DNA of 64,000 nucleotides from Mycolicibacterium goodii (GTDB lineage Bacteria > Actinomycetota > Actinomycetes > Mycobacteriales > Mycobacteriaceae): contig NZ_CP012150.1 of NCBI RefSeq assembly GCF_001187505.1, positions 1,984,001 to 2,048,000 on the forward strand. The letters are read 5' to 3'. Below, one piece after another: positions 8,143 through 17,929 of this stretch. The notes beneath the pieces are model-generated. The model was not told where the DNA came from. It searched no databases and was given only the letters and a program-made list of their open reading frames with translations. Numbering within the stretch: position 1 is the stretch's first letter; every line of letters begins with the position of its first letter. The translations under genes and the position numbers were made by a program.

Positions 8143-10176
8143 CTACGTCAAGTCCAGCGCGGAGGTGTCGACACGGGCGGCGACGTCGGCCATCCACGTG
8201 CGCCGGCCCTCCGGCGGTCCGCCGAACAGCGTGTGGTGCAGCTTCTTCTCATCGTCATCGAGTCGGACCCGAATCACCGTGCGGCGCTGCGGATCCAGCA
8301 CGGTGTTCCAGAAGTCGTCGGCATCCATCTCACCGAGACCCTTGTTGCGCTGCACCTCGACCCGCTTCTTGGAGGATGCCTTCAACTGAGCCACCGCCGC
8401 ATCGCGTTCGGACTCGTCCTGGCAGTAGATCCGTTCGTCGCCGGCCTTGACCACGAACAGCGGCGGCATGGTCACGTAGACCATCCCGGCTTCGACGAGC
8501 GGCCGGTAGAAGTCGAGGAACATCGAGATCAGGCTCGAGTTGATGTTGCCGCCGTCGGGGTCGGCGTCGGAGGCGAACAGGATCCGGTCGTAGCGGCACA
8601 GTTCCGGGTCGCAGTTGTCCCGCACGCCGCAGCCCAGGATGCGTTCGATGGCGTCGAACTCGTCCTTGGCGCGCGCCTTGTTCAGCGGGAATCCGTAGAC
8701 GTTGGGCGGCTTGCCCTTCAGCGGGAACGCGGCCTGGAACGTCGCGTCTCGGGCGGCCTTGATCGTGCCGAGCGCCGAATCACCCTCGCAGAGGAACAGT
8801 TCGGCACCGGACCCGCGTCCCGACTCGCGGCTGGGCAGCAGCTTGGGCGGCAGCGAGAGATTGGTGCCCAGGCCCTTGGCCTTGGACGCCGCGCGGGCGC
8901 GGGCCTTGGCGCCCTCGGCGCTGCGGCGGGCACGCGCCGACTCCAGTGCCAGCTTGCTCCACAGCGTCACGGTGTCGGCGTTGGCCGGGTTGGCCGCCCA
9001 GATCGTGACGCTGCGCGCCACATCCGGGGCCATCGCCAGGTTGAGCGAGCGCGACGACACCGCGGTCTTGGCCTGCGAGTCCCACGCCACATCGGGTGCG
9101 CGGGTGTCCACGGCCAGTGCGGTGACGGCCGCGAAATCCTGTGGCTCCGGACCTTCTTCGTTCTTGGCCAGGCCGAGGTCGCGCATCCGGGAGGCCCGGT
9201 CGGCCAGCGCCTCGGACAGACCCTTGATCGCCGCGGTCAGGTGTGACCCGCCGCCCGGTGTGCGCACGGTGTTACAGAACGCGGCGACGGTTGCCGGTTC
9301 GGCCGGTCCCGCGGTCAGCGACCACCGGAACGGGGTAGGCCCCCGCCCGGTGGTGTACTCGCCGCGGCCCTCCACGACGGCGCGGACCTCGGGCAGGGGA
9401 GTGCCTGCCGCGGTGCACATGAGGTCGAGCAGGGTGTCGGTGCCCCACGGCCCGTCGAACGGTTCGAGGACCGCGGGCGGGATCTCCCCGCCGGGCCAGC
9501 CCTCGTCGACGACGAGCAGGTGCACGCCCGGGGACATCCGCGCCGCGGCGTGCGCGCGCAACAGCACCTCGCCGATGTCCAGGCTGGAATCCGGCGCGAT
9601 GGTCGGGTCGAACAGGATGCGGACTTGCGAGCCGTGCAGGCCGGGCTTGCGGTTGCTCGCGCCGCGCAGCTTCTGGGTGTCGTTGCGGGTGAACGGGGCG
9701 TCGGGATCGAATTCCTTGCCCTCAAACACCCCGGGATAGCCGCGCCCGAAACTCTGCAGGTAGGTCTTGCCGTCGCGGTGCACCGTGACGTCGGTTCGCG
9801 CGGAGATGAAGACGGCCGCCGCGGCGCCGATGCCGTTGAGGCCGGCGCCGGTGCTGGTGGCGTCGGTGTGTGCGGAGAATTTGCCGCCGGCGCGGGCCGT
9901 GCCGAGCGTCTTGACGATGCCGTTCTTTCCGGTGCCCGGGTCGGTGTCGACGGGCAGGCCGCGGCCGTCGTCGGCGACGCTGACCGAACCGTCGGCATGC
10001 AGGGTGATCGTGACGGTCGATCCGCCGTGGCTGGGGTCGGCGACCTCCTCGATCGCGTTGTCGACGATCTCCCGCAACGCGGTGTTGAGCACGTCGAGGC
10101 CCAGGTTCACCGCCGGCCGCAGCCGCGTGTGCTGGACATCGTCGAGCTCGGTGATGTCTGCGGCGGTGTAACTCAC
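8143..10176 (-). CDS. TopoM-like type II topoisomerase, subunit B
   Basis: A 677-residue GyrB/ParE homologue. The GHKL ATPase is at the N-terminus (EIVDNAIEE, residues 36-44; DDGRGLPVDTDPGTGKNG), followed by the transducer domain. The TOPRIM domain has LCEGDSALG and the metal-binding DADPDGGNI, and the gene ends with the short GyrB tail. I place the start at GTG 10176 (VSYTAADITEL) because a GGAGAG site lies just upstream and the earlier in-frame residues are not GyrB-like. The subunit pairs with the downstream A subunit to form an A2B2 enzyme. A frame ending the gene at LDLT is normal for the family. Confidence 0.9.
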   Translation of the reverse strand: MSYTAADITELDDVQHTRLRPAVNLGLDVLNTALREIVDNAIEEVADPSHGGSTVTITLHADGSVSVADDGRGLPVDTDPGTGKNGIVKTLGTARAGGKFSAHTDATSTGAGLNGIGAAAAVFISARTDVTVHRDGKTYLQSFGRGYPGVFEGKEFDPDAPFTRNDTQKLRGASNRKPGLHGSQVRILFDPTIAPDSSLDIGEVLLRAHAAARMSPGVHLLVVDEGWPGGEIPPAVLEPFDGPWGTDTLLDLMCTAAGTPLPEVRAVVEGRGEYTTGRGPTPFRWSLTAGPAEPATVAAFCNTVRTPGGGSHLTAAIKGLSEALADRASRMRDLGLAKNEEGPEPQDFAAVTALAVDTRAPDVAWDSQAKTAVSSRSLNLAMAPDVARSVTIWAANPANADTVTLWSKLALESARARRSAEGAKARARAASKAKGLGTNLSLPPKLLPSRESGRGSGAELFLCEGDSALGTIKAARDATFQAAFPLKGKPPNVYGFPLNKARAKDEFDAIERILGCGVRDNCDPELCRYDRILFASDADPDGGNINSSLISMFLDFYRPLVEAGMVYVTMPPLFVVKAGDERIYCQDESERDAAVAQLKASSKKRVEVQRNKGLGEMDADDFWNTVLDPQRRTVIRVRLDDDEKKLHHTLFGGPPEGRRTWMADVAARVDTSALDLT

Positions 10177-10295
10177 TGCTCGTTCTCTCCAAAGGTGGGG
10201 TGGGGTGCCGGTGGAATGGTAGACGCCCGAGCCGACATTCCCGCGCATGCGCAGCCGTGCAACCTCGGGATCGTCACCTGCTGTGATCGACGCCA

Positions 10296-10326
10296 CGGTG
10301 AGGTGCGCCGAGGTGTGCCCTCACCG
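10296..10326 (-). terminator. Hairpin after alpha/beta hydrolase gene
   Basis: An 8-bp perfect stem (CGGTGAGG / CCTCACCG) with a 15-nt loop lies immediately after the stop codon of the minus-strand hydrolase gene and upstream of the TopoM operon. There is no U-tract, which is common for mycobacterial terminators. Confidence 0.4.
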
Positions 10327-10328
10327 GT

Positions 10329-11246
10329 TCAGGTGATCGACCAGAACTCCAGCAGGGTGCGGATGGTGGCGACCAACGGCAGGGGTTGATCGAGCATCGG
10401 GTGGTGGCCGGCCTGGGCAAGCTCGACGAACGGCCCGCGCAGTTGCAGCGTCGAACGGATCTGCTCGGCCATGTCGGGCGGTACGAGTCCGTGTTCGCAG
10501 CGTAAATAGCCGACACGGCAAGGGATCTGGGCGAACGTGTGCTCCAGGATCTCCTGCTCGGCCGGCGTCTGATCCTGTAGTGAGCCGCTGAAGATCGCCG
10601 GGTCGAACTTCCACACCCACCCGGTGTCGGTTCGCCGCACCGACTCCGACGCGATGTGGCGGTCGATGAACGGCAGTGTCACGTCCTGGGTGGGCACCGC
10701 GCGGAACCGGGCGAGGATCTGCTCTTTGGTCGGGTAACCCGGGTGATCGCTGCGCCGGTTGCGCAGACGGCCTTCCTCCGGGGCCCGATCACGCAGCGGG
10801 GAGTCGATGATCAGGATGCTGTCGATGTCGGCGCCGTACTTCATGGCCGCCGTGGCGGTCACCCACCCGCCCATGCTGTGGCCGACGATCGTCGGGCGCG
10901 CCGCCGGTCCCGCGGCGGCGGCGACGGCGAGCACCTCCCGTGCCCATTTGGTCAGGCTGTAGCTGGTGCGGGTGCCGCTGTCGCCGTGGCCGCTGACGTC
11001 GGGAGCGATGACGCGGTGGGTCTGGGTGAAGAACGGGGCGATGTGATCCCACCATCCGGAGTGGGCCGCGCCGCCGTGGACGAACACCAGCGGAGGCTTG
11101 TCCGGATCGCCCCAGGTGCGCAGATGGATGCGGCAGCCCTCGAACTCGATCGTGGAGTGCTCCGGTTCGTTCTTCAACGCGGCGGTGAACCATTCCGGCG
11201 CGCCCTCCGACTGATAGGAGTCGGGAGGCTGACGTCGCTGGAACAT
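10329..11246 (-). CDS. Alpha/beta hydrolase
   Basis: A 305-residue alpha/beta-hydrolase fold enzyme, probably cytoplasmic. It has the oxyanion HGGAAHSGWW segment (residues 57-66), DVSGHGDS, and the nucleophile elbow GHSMGG with Ser124. The acid and the C-terminal His (AGHHPMLDQP) complete the triad. The start is ATG 11246, because GAGGTGAG lies 5 nt upstream; the longer frame has no such site. The substrate cannot be inferred: the family includes esterases, epoxide hydrolases and meta-cleavage hydrolases. It stands alone between the TopoM operon and the divergent mmpS-mmpL genes. Confidence 0.85.
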   Translation of the reverse strand: MFQRRQPPDSYQSEGAPEWFTAALKNEPEHSTIEFEGCRIHLRTWGDPDKPPLVFVHGGAAHSGWWDHIAPFFTQTHRVIAPDVSGHGDSGTRTSYSLTKWAREVLAVAAAAGPAARPTIVGHSMGGWVTATAAMKYGADIDSILIIDSPLRDRAPEEGRLRNRRSDHPGYPTKEQILARFRAVPTQDVTLPFIDRHIASESVRRTDTGWVWKFDPAIFSGSLQDQTPAEQEILEHTFAQIPCRVGYLRCEHGLVPPDMAEQIRSTLQLRGPFVELAQAGHHPMLDQPLPLVATIRTLLEFWSIT

Positions 11247-11418
11247 GGGGCTCACCTCGTCAGCATGCCTCATGGCCTCTTCGGGTCGAGAGCCGAAGCC
11301 GGCGCAAGCCGCCCCGACGCTCGGCGCTGTCCTGCGGTACAGTACCGACCGTTCGCGAGTCGGAACTCAAGTTCCGTGGAAGTTGCGGCTCGTCGAAGCG
11401 TGAAGAAGGAGGCTCGCG

Positions 11419-11850
11419 GTGTATCGGGTGTTGAAGCGGTTCTGGATTCCGCTGACCCTCGTTGTGGTGGTGGCACTGGGCGCCTATGGGATTGTCCGCA
11501 TCCGGGAATCCGCGGGTGCACACACCGCGAACACGGCTGAAGGTTCCGGGATCACGGAGAACTTCAACCCAAAGCACATCACCTACGAGATCACCGGCTC
11601 CGGGGGCACGGCGAACCTCAATTACCTCGACGAGAACGGGCAACCCCACCTCGTCGAGAACACGCCGCTGCCATGGTCTTTCACGATCGTCACGACGCTG
11701 CCCTCGATGTCGGCGAACATCATGGCCCAGGGTGACCAAAACGTCAGCGGCCTCGGCTGCCGGGTGACCGTCGACGGTGAGGTGCGCGACGACAGGACGA
11801 GTGATGACCTCGTCAAACCGTTCATCTACTGCTTGGTGAAATCCGTATGA
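11419..11850 (+). CDS. MmpS family membrane protein
   Basis: A 143-residue protein with one N-terminal transmembrane helix (FWIPLTLVVVVALGAYGIVRI) and an extracytoplasmic beta-sandwich domain (ITYEITGSGGTANLNYLDENG, GCRVTVDGEVRDDR), which is the MmpS layout. MmpS proteins are periplasmic adaptors of MmpL (RND) transporters that export cell-envelope lipids or siderophores. It starts at GTG 11419 behind GAAGGAGG. The TGA overlaps the ATG of mmpL (ATGA), giving coupled translation. The exported cargo is unknown. Confidence 0.93.
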   Translation: MYRVLKRFWIPLTLVVVVALGAYGIVRIRESAGAHTANTAEGSGITENFNPKHITYEITGSGGTANLNYLDENGQPHLVENTPLPWSFTIVTTLPSMSANIMAQGDQNVSGLGCRVTVDGEVRDDRTSDDLVKPFIYCLVKSV

Positions 11851-14707
11851 GCAACGCGCATTCGAAGCCGCATCGGCCGTTCATCGGCCACCTGGTCCGA
11901 ATCTTCTCCCTGCCGATAATCCTTTTCTGGGTGCTTGTGGTGGTCGTCCTCGGCGCCCTTGTCCCCTCCCTCGACGAGGTGGCCGAGGCCCGTCAGGTGC
12001 CGCTGAGCCCCACCAACGCGCCGTCGTATCAGTCCATGCTCAACATCGGCAAGGTGTTTCAGCAGTACGACTCCGACTCCTCGGCGATGGTGGTGCTGGA
12101 GGGGAAGGACCCGCTCGGCGACGAGGCGCACAAGTTCTACGACCAGATCATCGACAAGCTCGAGGCCGACCACGAGCACGTGCAGAACGTGCAGGACTTC
12201 TGGAGCGATCCGCTGACCGCGGCGGGGTCGCAGAGCGTGGACGGCAAGTCCGCGTACGTCCAGATCTTCCTCAACGGCTCGCAGGGCACCAGCGCCAGCC
12301 ACGAATCGGTTGCTGCGGTGCGCGACATCGTCGCCTCGGTGCCGGCTCCACCCGGCATCACCGCCCACGTCGCAGGCAACACCGTCCTCAACGCCGACAC
12401 CCAGGTGGCCGGGCACCAGAGCATGGCCACCATGGAACTGGTGTCGGTCGGCGTCATCATCGTGATGCTGTTGGCCATCTACCGCTCGATTGTCACGATG
12501 CTCGTCAGCATGGTGATCATCGGCCTGGAACTATTTGCCTCACAGGGCATCACCGCCGCCGCCGGACACCTCAACCTCATCGGTCTGACGCCGTACGCCG
12601 TGAGCATGGTCACCATGCTGGCGTTGGCCGCCGGAACGGACTACGTGATCTTCCTATTGGGCCGGTACCACGAAGAGAGATCTAAAGGCCTGGATCGCGA
12701 AGAGGCGTTCTACGTTTCCTACAGCGGTGTCTCGCACGTCATCCTGGGTTCGGGTTTGACGATCGCCGGGGCCTGCATGTGCCTGACGATGACCACGCTG
12801 CCCTACTTCCAGACCATGGCAGTGCCGTGTGCGCTGTCGGTCGTGGTGATCATCGTCGCGGCGCTGACGCTGGCCCCTGCGGTTCTGACGGTCGCATCGA
12901 AGTTCGGTCTGCTCGATCCCAAACGTGCGCTCTCCACCGCCGGTTGGCGCAAGGTGGGAACCTCGGTGGTGCGCTGGCCGATTCCGATCATTCTGGTCAC
13001 TTCCGCAATCGCCATCATCGGTTTCGTCAGCCTGGTGACGTACGTGCCGCAGTACAACGACAAGAAGTTCACCCCCGCCGACATGCCTGCCAACCTCGCC
13101 ATGGACGTCGCGGACCGGCACTTCTCCCAGGCCCGCATGAATCCCGAACTGCTGATGCTCGAGGCCGATCACGATCTGCGCAACCCCGCCGACATGCTCG
13201 TCATCGACCGGGTCGCCAAATACGTCGTGCACATGCGTGGCATCGAGCGGGTACAGACCATCACCCGTCCGCTGGGCTCGCCCATCGAGCACAGTTCCAT
13301 CCCGTTCCTGCTCGGCGCGCAGAACGCGGGCACCCTGCAGGCCGCGAAGTTCAACAACGAAAACTCTGCCCAGATGCTCGAACAGGCCGACGAACTGAGC
13401 CACACCGTCGCCAGCATGGAACGCATGTACGGCTTGATGCAGGAGTTGACCGACACCACCCACAGCATGGTCGGGCGCACCCACGACATGGTGGAGGCCA
13501 CCAAGGAGATGCGCGACAACCTGGCCAACTTCGACGATTTCTTCCGTCCGCTGCGCAACTACCTGTACTGGGAGCCGCACTGTTTCGACATCCCGATGTG
13601 CCAGTCGCTGCGGTCGATCTTCGACACGATGAGATGCAAGGTCTCACAATCGATATGGACCGCATGGATCAGCTGATGCCGAAGATGCTGCCGGAGTTGC
13701 GGTCCACCATCGACTCGATGAAGAAGATGCGCGACTTCATGATCGCCACGCACAGCGTCATGGCCGGAACCCAAGCCCAACAGCAGGAATTGGCCAAGGG
13801 TGCAACGGAGATCGGTTTGTACTTCGACCAGGCCAAGAACGACGACTTCTTCTACCTGCCGCCGGATGTGTTCCAGAATCCGGATTTCAAGCGGGGGCTG
13901 AAGATGTTCGTCTCGCCGGATGGGCACGCGGTCCGGTACATCATCACCCACCAGGGCGATCCGGCCTCGGTGGATGGCATCGCGCACGTACGCGACATGA
14001 GAGATGTTGTGGCGGACGCGCTCAAAGGCACCCCGCTCGCCAACGCCAAGGTTTCGCTCGCGGGCACCGCGTCGCTCTACAGCGATATGCAGGACGGCGT
14101 CAAAACCGACCTGACGATCGCGGTCATCGCATCCATGATCCTGATCTTCGCGATCATGCTGCTGATCACCCGCAGTGTCGTGGCGGCGATCGTCATCGTC
14201 GGCACGGTCGCCGCATCTCTGGGCACGGCATGCGGTCTGTCGGTGCTGCTGTGGCAGGACATCCTCGGCCTGGGCGTGCAGTGGATCGTGATCCCGTTGT
14301 CGATCGTGATCCTGCTGGCCGTCGGCTCGGACTACAACCTGCTGGTCGTGTCCCGGCTGAAGGAGGAGATCCACGCCGGGCTCAACACCGGCATCATCCG
14401 CGGCATGGGTGCCACCGGGCGTGTGGTGACCGCGGCCGGTCTGGTGTTCGCGTTCACCATGATGTCGATGATTGTCAGCGACCTGCGGGTGGTCGGCCAA
14501 CTCGGGATGACCATCGGTATCGGCCTGATCGTGGACACGTTGATCGTCCGGGCGTTCATGACGCCCGCGATCGCGGCGGCCCTGGGGCGCTGGTTCTGGT
14601 GGCCGCTCAACACCTTCGAGATCACCCGGCGTGGCCGGGAGGAATCGGTGCGGAAAGCGGTGCAGGACGACACCGTGACCAGCGCGGCCACGACAGCGTC
14701 GCCGTGA
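11847..14707 (+). pseudogene. MmpL family RND transporter, split by a 1-nt deletion
   Basis: Two frames together make one MmpL protein. The N-terminal frame (11847-13676) has the first helix, the periplasmic domain, the first 5-helix bundle and the [19 protein letters not shown] motif. It then continues to SLRSIFDTM and falls out of frame near 13629. The C-terminal frame resumes as [19 protein letters not shown] and carries the second periplasmic domain and [16 protein letters not shown]. Adding one base, most simply a second G in ATG-GAG at 13631, restores 953 codons with normal family length. I see no slippery heptamer for programmed frameshifting. It is either a real inactivating mutation or an assembly error. 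It is followed by a TetR gene. Confidence 0.9.
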
Positions 14708-14764
14708 GGGTCAGAACCATCTGGCAAGCTGGTGACGATGTTGTCGAGCGCTGGATCGAGACAC

Positions 14765-15379
14765 ATGAAGGCCACGGAATCGAAGCTGAGGCAGCGCACC
14801 GAAGGGCGGTTGGACCGCTCGCGTGATCCCGCGATCCTCAACGCGGCACTGGCTGCGTTGGCCGAGAACGGCTACACCGGCACCAACATGGATGACGTCG
14901 CCGCACGTGCGGGCGTCGGAAAGGCGGCCATCTACCGGCGTTGGTCATCGAAGGCGGCGCTGATCACCGATGCCCTGGTGTACTGGCGCCCGGAACTGCT
15001 CACCGACGACGCGCCGGATACCGGGAGCCTGGAAGGCGACCTGGACGCGATCGTGGAGCACGCGGCGCGCAACGACGATGAGTTGATCTCCAACGACCTG
15101 GTGCTGCGGGTCGCGATCGAGGCCACCCACGACCCTCAACTCGCCTCTGCGCTCGACGATCTCATGCTGATGCGGGGCCGCCGGATGATCACGACGATCT
15201 TGAATCGGGCGGCGGCTCGCGGCGAGGTCGCCGCTGACGGTGACTGGTCACTCGTCGCGGACGTGCTCACCGCGATGGGCCTGATGCGGGTGATCCGTGG
15301 TCAGCCGGTGGATGCCGCGTATGTGCGAGAGGTCATCGACAGGATCGTCCTGCCCGCGGTCCGGCGAACCGACGGTTGA
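14765..15379 (+). CDS. TetR family regulator
   Basis: About 204 residues. The N-terminal TetR helix-turn-helix lies in ILNAALAALAENGYTGTNMDDVAARAGVGKAAIYRRWSSKAAL. The C-terminal domain resembles TetR_C with VLRVAIEATHDPQLASALDDL. ATG 14765 places the HTH at the usual distance from the N-terminus; an in-frame GTG at 14732 is an alternative. It lies just downstream of mmpL on the same strand, so it may regulate the mmpS-mmpL pair, as neighbouring TetR regulators often do for MmpL pumps. The ligand is unknown. Confidence 0.85.
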   Translation: MKATESKLRQRTEGRLDRSRDPAILNAALAALAENGYTGTNMDDVAARAGVGKAAIYRRWSSKAALITDALVYWRPELLTDDAPDTGSLEGDLDAIVEHAARNDDELISNDLVLRVAIEATHDPQLASALDDLMLMRGRRMITTILNRAAARGEVAADGDWSLVADVLTAMGLMRVIRGQPVDAAYVREVIDRIVLPAVRRTDG

Positions 15380-15385
15380 CCAGGC

Positions 15386-16186
15386 CTAGATTCCCTGCCA
15401 CACCGCGTCGAAGGGCGCGTTGCCGCCGACCCGCGCGACGATGCCCGCGGTGGTGAACTCTTTGGCCCGGCGCACGGCGGCGGGCACATCGGCGCCCTTG
15501 GCGAGCTCGGCGGTGATCGCGGCGGCCAGCGTGCATCCCGCTCCGGCGACGCGGGCGTCGCCGACCTTGGGTGCCCGCAGCACCTCGGCGTCGTCGCCGG
15601 ATTCGCCGTCGAACAGCACGTCCACGGCGTCGTCGCCGGGGAACTCCACGCCGCCCTTCACCACGACGTAGCGCGGCCCGAGTTCGGCGATGCGGCGGGC
15701 GGCTTCGATGAGGTCGTCAACCGTGGCGATCTCCGCCATACCGGAGAGGGTTTGCGCCTCGAACAGATTGGGTGTGGTGACGGTCGCGAGCGGCAGGATC
15801 TGGCGGCGCAGCGCGGTGTCGGTGTCCAGCGCGGCCCCGGGTTCCTGGCCCTTGCAGATCAGCACGGGGTCGACGACGATGTGGCGCCACTGCTGGGCGC
15901 GCAGACCGTCGGCGACGACATCGATGGTGGCCGGGGTGCCCAGCATGCCGATCTTCACGGTGTCCAGGTCATATGCCGACGTCGCGGCCTCGATCTGGTC
16001 GGCGACCACCTGCGCCTCGACCGGCACGAACCGATGCGACCAATCGGCCTTGGGATCGAACGACACGATGCAGGTGAGGGTGCCCACGCCGTAGGCGCCG
16101 AGCTGTTGGAAGGTACGCAGGTCGGCTTGGATGCCGGCGCCGCCGGTCGCTTCGGATCCGGCGATGACATAGGCGAAATTGACCAC
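15386..16186 (-). CDS. Pyridoxine/hydroxymethylpyrimidine kinase (PdxK/ThiD family)
   Basis: A 266-residue ribokinase-fold enzyme with the ThiD-type N-terminus (YVIAGSEATGGAGIQADLRTF), the VDPVLICKGQ substrate segment, and the C-terminal anion hole and catalytic Cys region GAGCTLAAAI. The GAGC form and the SFDPKADWSHRFVPVEA segment resemble the Bacillus-type PdxK branch more than classical ThiD, which usually reads GTGCT. It therefore probably phosphorylates pyridoxine-type B6 vitamers, with HMP as the alternative. GTG 16186 is used as start. It is 10 bp downstream of a LysE-type exporter gene, probably one transcript, and convergent with the TetR gene. Confidence 0.8.
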   Translation of the reverse strand: MVNFAYVIAGSEATGGAGIQADLRTFQQLGAYGVGTLTCIVSFDPKADWSHRFVPVEAQVVADQIEAATSAYDLDTVKIGMLGTPATIDVVADGLRAQQWRHIVVDPVLICKGQEPGAALDTDTALRRQILPLATVTTPNLFEAQTLSGMAEIATVDDLIEAARRIAELGPRYVVVKGGVEFPGDDAVDVLFDGESGDDAEVLRAPKVGDARVAGAGCTLAAAITAELAKGADVPAAVRRAKEFTTAGIVARVGGNAPFDAVWQGI

Positions 16187-16196
16187 GTCTACGACC

Positions 16197-16796
16197 CTAC
16201 GACAGGGCCATCCCGAGTCCGAGACCGATCATCGTCACCGCGATGACGCCGTCGAGGATGCGCCAGGTCGTCGGCGTGGCGAACAGTCCGGCCAGCCGCT
16301 TCGCGCCGAGGCCGAGGCCGAGAAACCAGATGGCGCTCGCCGCGACCGCGCCTGCGCCGAAAAGCCAACGCTGCTCGCGTTGTTCATTGGCCAGAGTGCC
16401 CAACAGCACCACGGTGTCGAGATACACGTGCGGGTTTAGCCAGGTCAACGCCAGGCAGGTGACGAGCACCTCGGCAAGGCGGGCAGGGGTGCGTTCGGAC
16501 GGGTTGAGCGTCGAGGGGCGAAACGCGCGACGGGCCGCCAGCACGCCGTAGCCGATGAGGAAGGCCGCGCCGCCGACCTTTGCGACCGTCACCGCGTCGG
16601 GGTGCGCGGTGATCACCGCGCCGACGCCGGCGATGCCGGCCGTGATCAGCAGCAGGTCCGACACCGTGCACACCGCGATGACCGGCAGCACATGCTCACG
16701 ACGGATGCCCTGACGCAGCACGAACGCGTTCTGCGCGCCGATTGCGGCGATGAGTGCCATCGAGGTGAGGAAGCCGAGGAGCAACGGGGAGTTCAC
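16197..16796 (-). CDS. LysE/ArgO family amino-acid exporter
   Basis: A 199-residue membrane protein with about six transmembrane helices and the diagnostic LysE N-terminus [20 protein letters not shown]. The conserved [17 protein letters not shown] segment is present. Members export basic amino acids (L-lysine, L-arginine) and are usually paired with a LysR-type regulator; none is adjacent here. It starts at GTG 16796. It is followed closely by the vitamin-kinase gene and is divergent from the MarR-GNAT fusion gene 112 bp away. Confidence 0.87.
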   Translation of the reverse strand: MNSPLLLGFLTSMALIAAIGAQNAFVLRQGIRREHVLPVIAVCTVSDLLLITAGIAGVGAVITAHPDAVTVAKVGGAAFLIGYGVLAARRAFRPSTLNPSERTPARLAEVLVTCLALTWLNPHVYLDTVVLLGTLANEQREQRWLFGAGAVAASAIWFLGLGLGAKRLAGLFATPTTWRILDGVIAVTMIGLGLGMALS

Positions 16797-16889
16797 GGCT
16801 TCGACGGTAGATATTGCGGGTTGTCAAGTACAGCTAATGTTGCTTCGTATGCATTAGCTCTGCTTAATTCATGGCGGGCCCCGGAATTA

Positions 16890-16905
16890 TCTGACTAAGG
16901 TCAGA
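16890..16905. promoter_or_regulatory. Candidate operator of the MarR-GNAT gene
   Basis: The dyad TCTGACTAAGGTCAGA (6-bp arms, 4-nt spacer) ends three bases before the ATG of the MarR-GNAT gene. A repressor bound here would block ribosome access or transcript start. MarR proteins commonly bind dyads of this length, so autoregulation is plausible. Confidence 0.45.
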
Positions 16906-16908
16906 GAT

Positions 16909-17778
16909 ATGAGCGTCACCGCAGTTCTCCGTCGCTTCAACCGCACGTATACGCAGCGGATCGGTGTGCTCGACGAGTCATATCTGGGCACCGGCAGGCC
17001 GCTCAACGTGTCCCGGGTGCTGTTCGACATCGGCGGACTCGGAACCGTGACGATCCGCGACCTGCGGGATCGGCTGGGGTTGGATTCCGGTTACGTGACC
17101 CGCATCCTCGCTCGTCTGGAAGACGAAGGCCTCGTCCGCGTCATCCCCGACCCGTCCGATGGGCGACGCCGCATCGTCGAGCTCACCGGGGCCGGCAGGG
17201 CCGCCGTGGCGGAGCTGGAGGAACGTTCCGAGGCCCGGGCGGCCGAACTGGTCGCGCCGTTGACCTCCCGGCAGCAGCAGCGACTTGCCGAAGCGCTCGG
17301 TACCGCGGAGCTTCTCGTGCGCGCGGCCACGGTGCGCCTCGTCGAGGTCGACGAGGAGTCGGGCGTCGCGCGCGCAGCGCTGACCCATTACTACGACGAG
17401 CTGAACCGGCGTTTCCCGCAAGGGTTCGATCCGGGGGAGACGGCCGCGGAGCCGGGTGCGCATTATCTCGCCGCACTCGACGACGGCCAACCAGTTGGCT
17501 TCGGTGGGATCCGGCCCCTCGACCGAACCGACGCCGGACCGATCGCCGAGGTCAAGCGCATGTGGGTCGACAGTCGTTGGCGTGGTGCAGGTTTGGGAAG
17601 CCGGATACTGCGTCAGCTCGAAACACTCGCTGCCGAACAAGGATTCGTGCGGGTGCGGCTCGACACCAACGGGACCCTCAATGAGGCGATCGCCATGTAC
17701 GAACGCGCGGGCTACGCCCGGATCGACCGGTACAACGACAATCCCTATGCGCAGTTCTTCTTCGAGAAGTCGCTGTAG
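16909..17778 (+). CDS. MarR-GNAT fusion protein
   Basis: A 289-residue two-domain protein. The N-terminal half is a MarR-type winged helix (TIRDLRDRLGLDSGYVTRILARLEDEGLV, about residues 46-74, with the wing DPSDGRRRIVELT). The C-terminal half is a GNAT acetyltransferase with the acetyl-CoA loop in RWRGAGLGSRILRQLE and the family ending YERAGYARIDRYNDNP. Fusions of this kind are known in actinobacteria. The regulator may be autoregulated, and the enzyme may inactivate an amine-containing compound. The acceptor substrate is unknown. It is divergent from the LysE exporter. Confidence 0.9.
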   Translation: MSVTAVLRRFNRTYTQRIGVLDESYLGTGRPLNVSRVLFDIGGLGTVTIRDLRDRLGLDSGYVTRILARLEDEGLVRVIPDPSDGRRRIVELTGAGRAAVAELEERSEARAAELVAPLTSRQQQRLAEALGTAELLVRAATVRLVEVDEESGVARAALTHYYDELNRRFPQGFDPGETAAEPGAHYLAALDDGQPVGFGGIRPLDRTDAGPIAEVKRMWVDSRWRGAGLGSRILRQLETLAAEQGFVRVRLDTNGTLNEAIAMYERAGYARIDRYNDNPYAQFFFEKSL

Positions 17779-17929
17779 GCCGCCCGGCGAAAATAGCCGC
17801 CCGGCTGCGGACGGGTTGCACAGCGAACGCTTAAGTCTGGCACATCGATAACCGATCTGTGCCGCTTAACGTTGTGGCGTGCGAGTGAATCACACTGGCG
17901 CAAAAGCGAACAACGGAGATGAGCGGACA

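Noticed and set aside
7389..10389. Long plus-strand open frames opposite the TopoM genes
   Set aside because: Low-complexity Arg/Gly/Val composition and no motifs; the minus strand has full GyrA/GyrB domains.
11260..11739. 159-codon minus-strand frame over mmpS
   Set aside because: Overlaps a well-supported mmpS; no ribosome binding site or motif.
13600..13660. Programmed frameshift in mmpL
   Set aside because: No slippery heptamer or stimulatory structure seen; a lost G explains the change more simply.
12654..14500. Minus-strand frames of about 310 codons opposite mmpL
   Set aside because: His/Arg/Asp-rich shadow frames with no fold signature.
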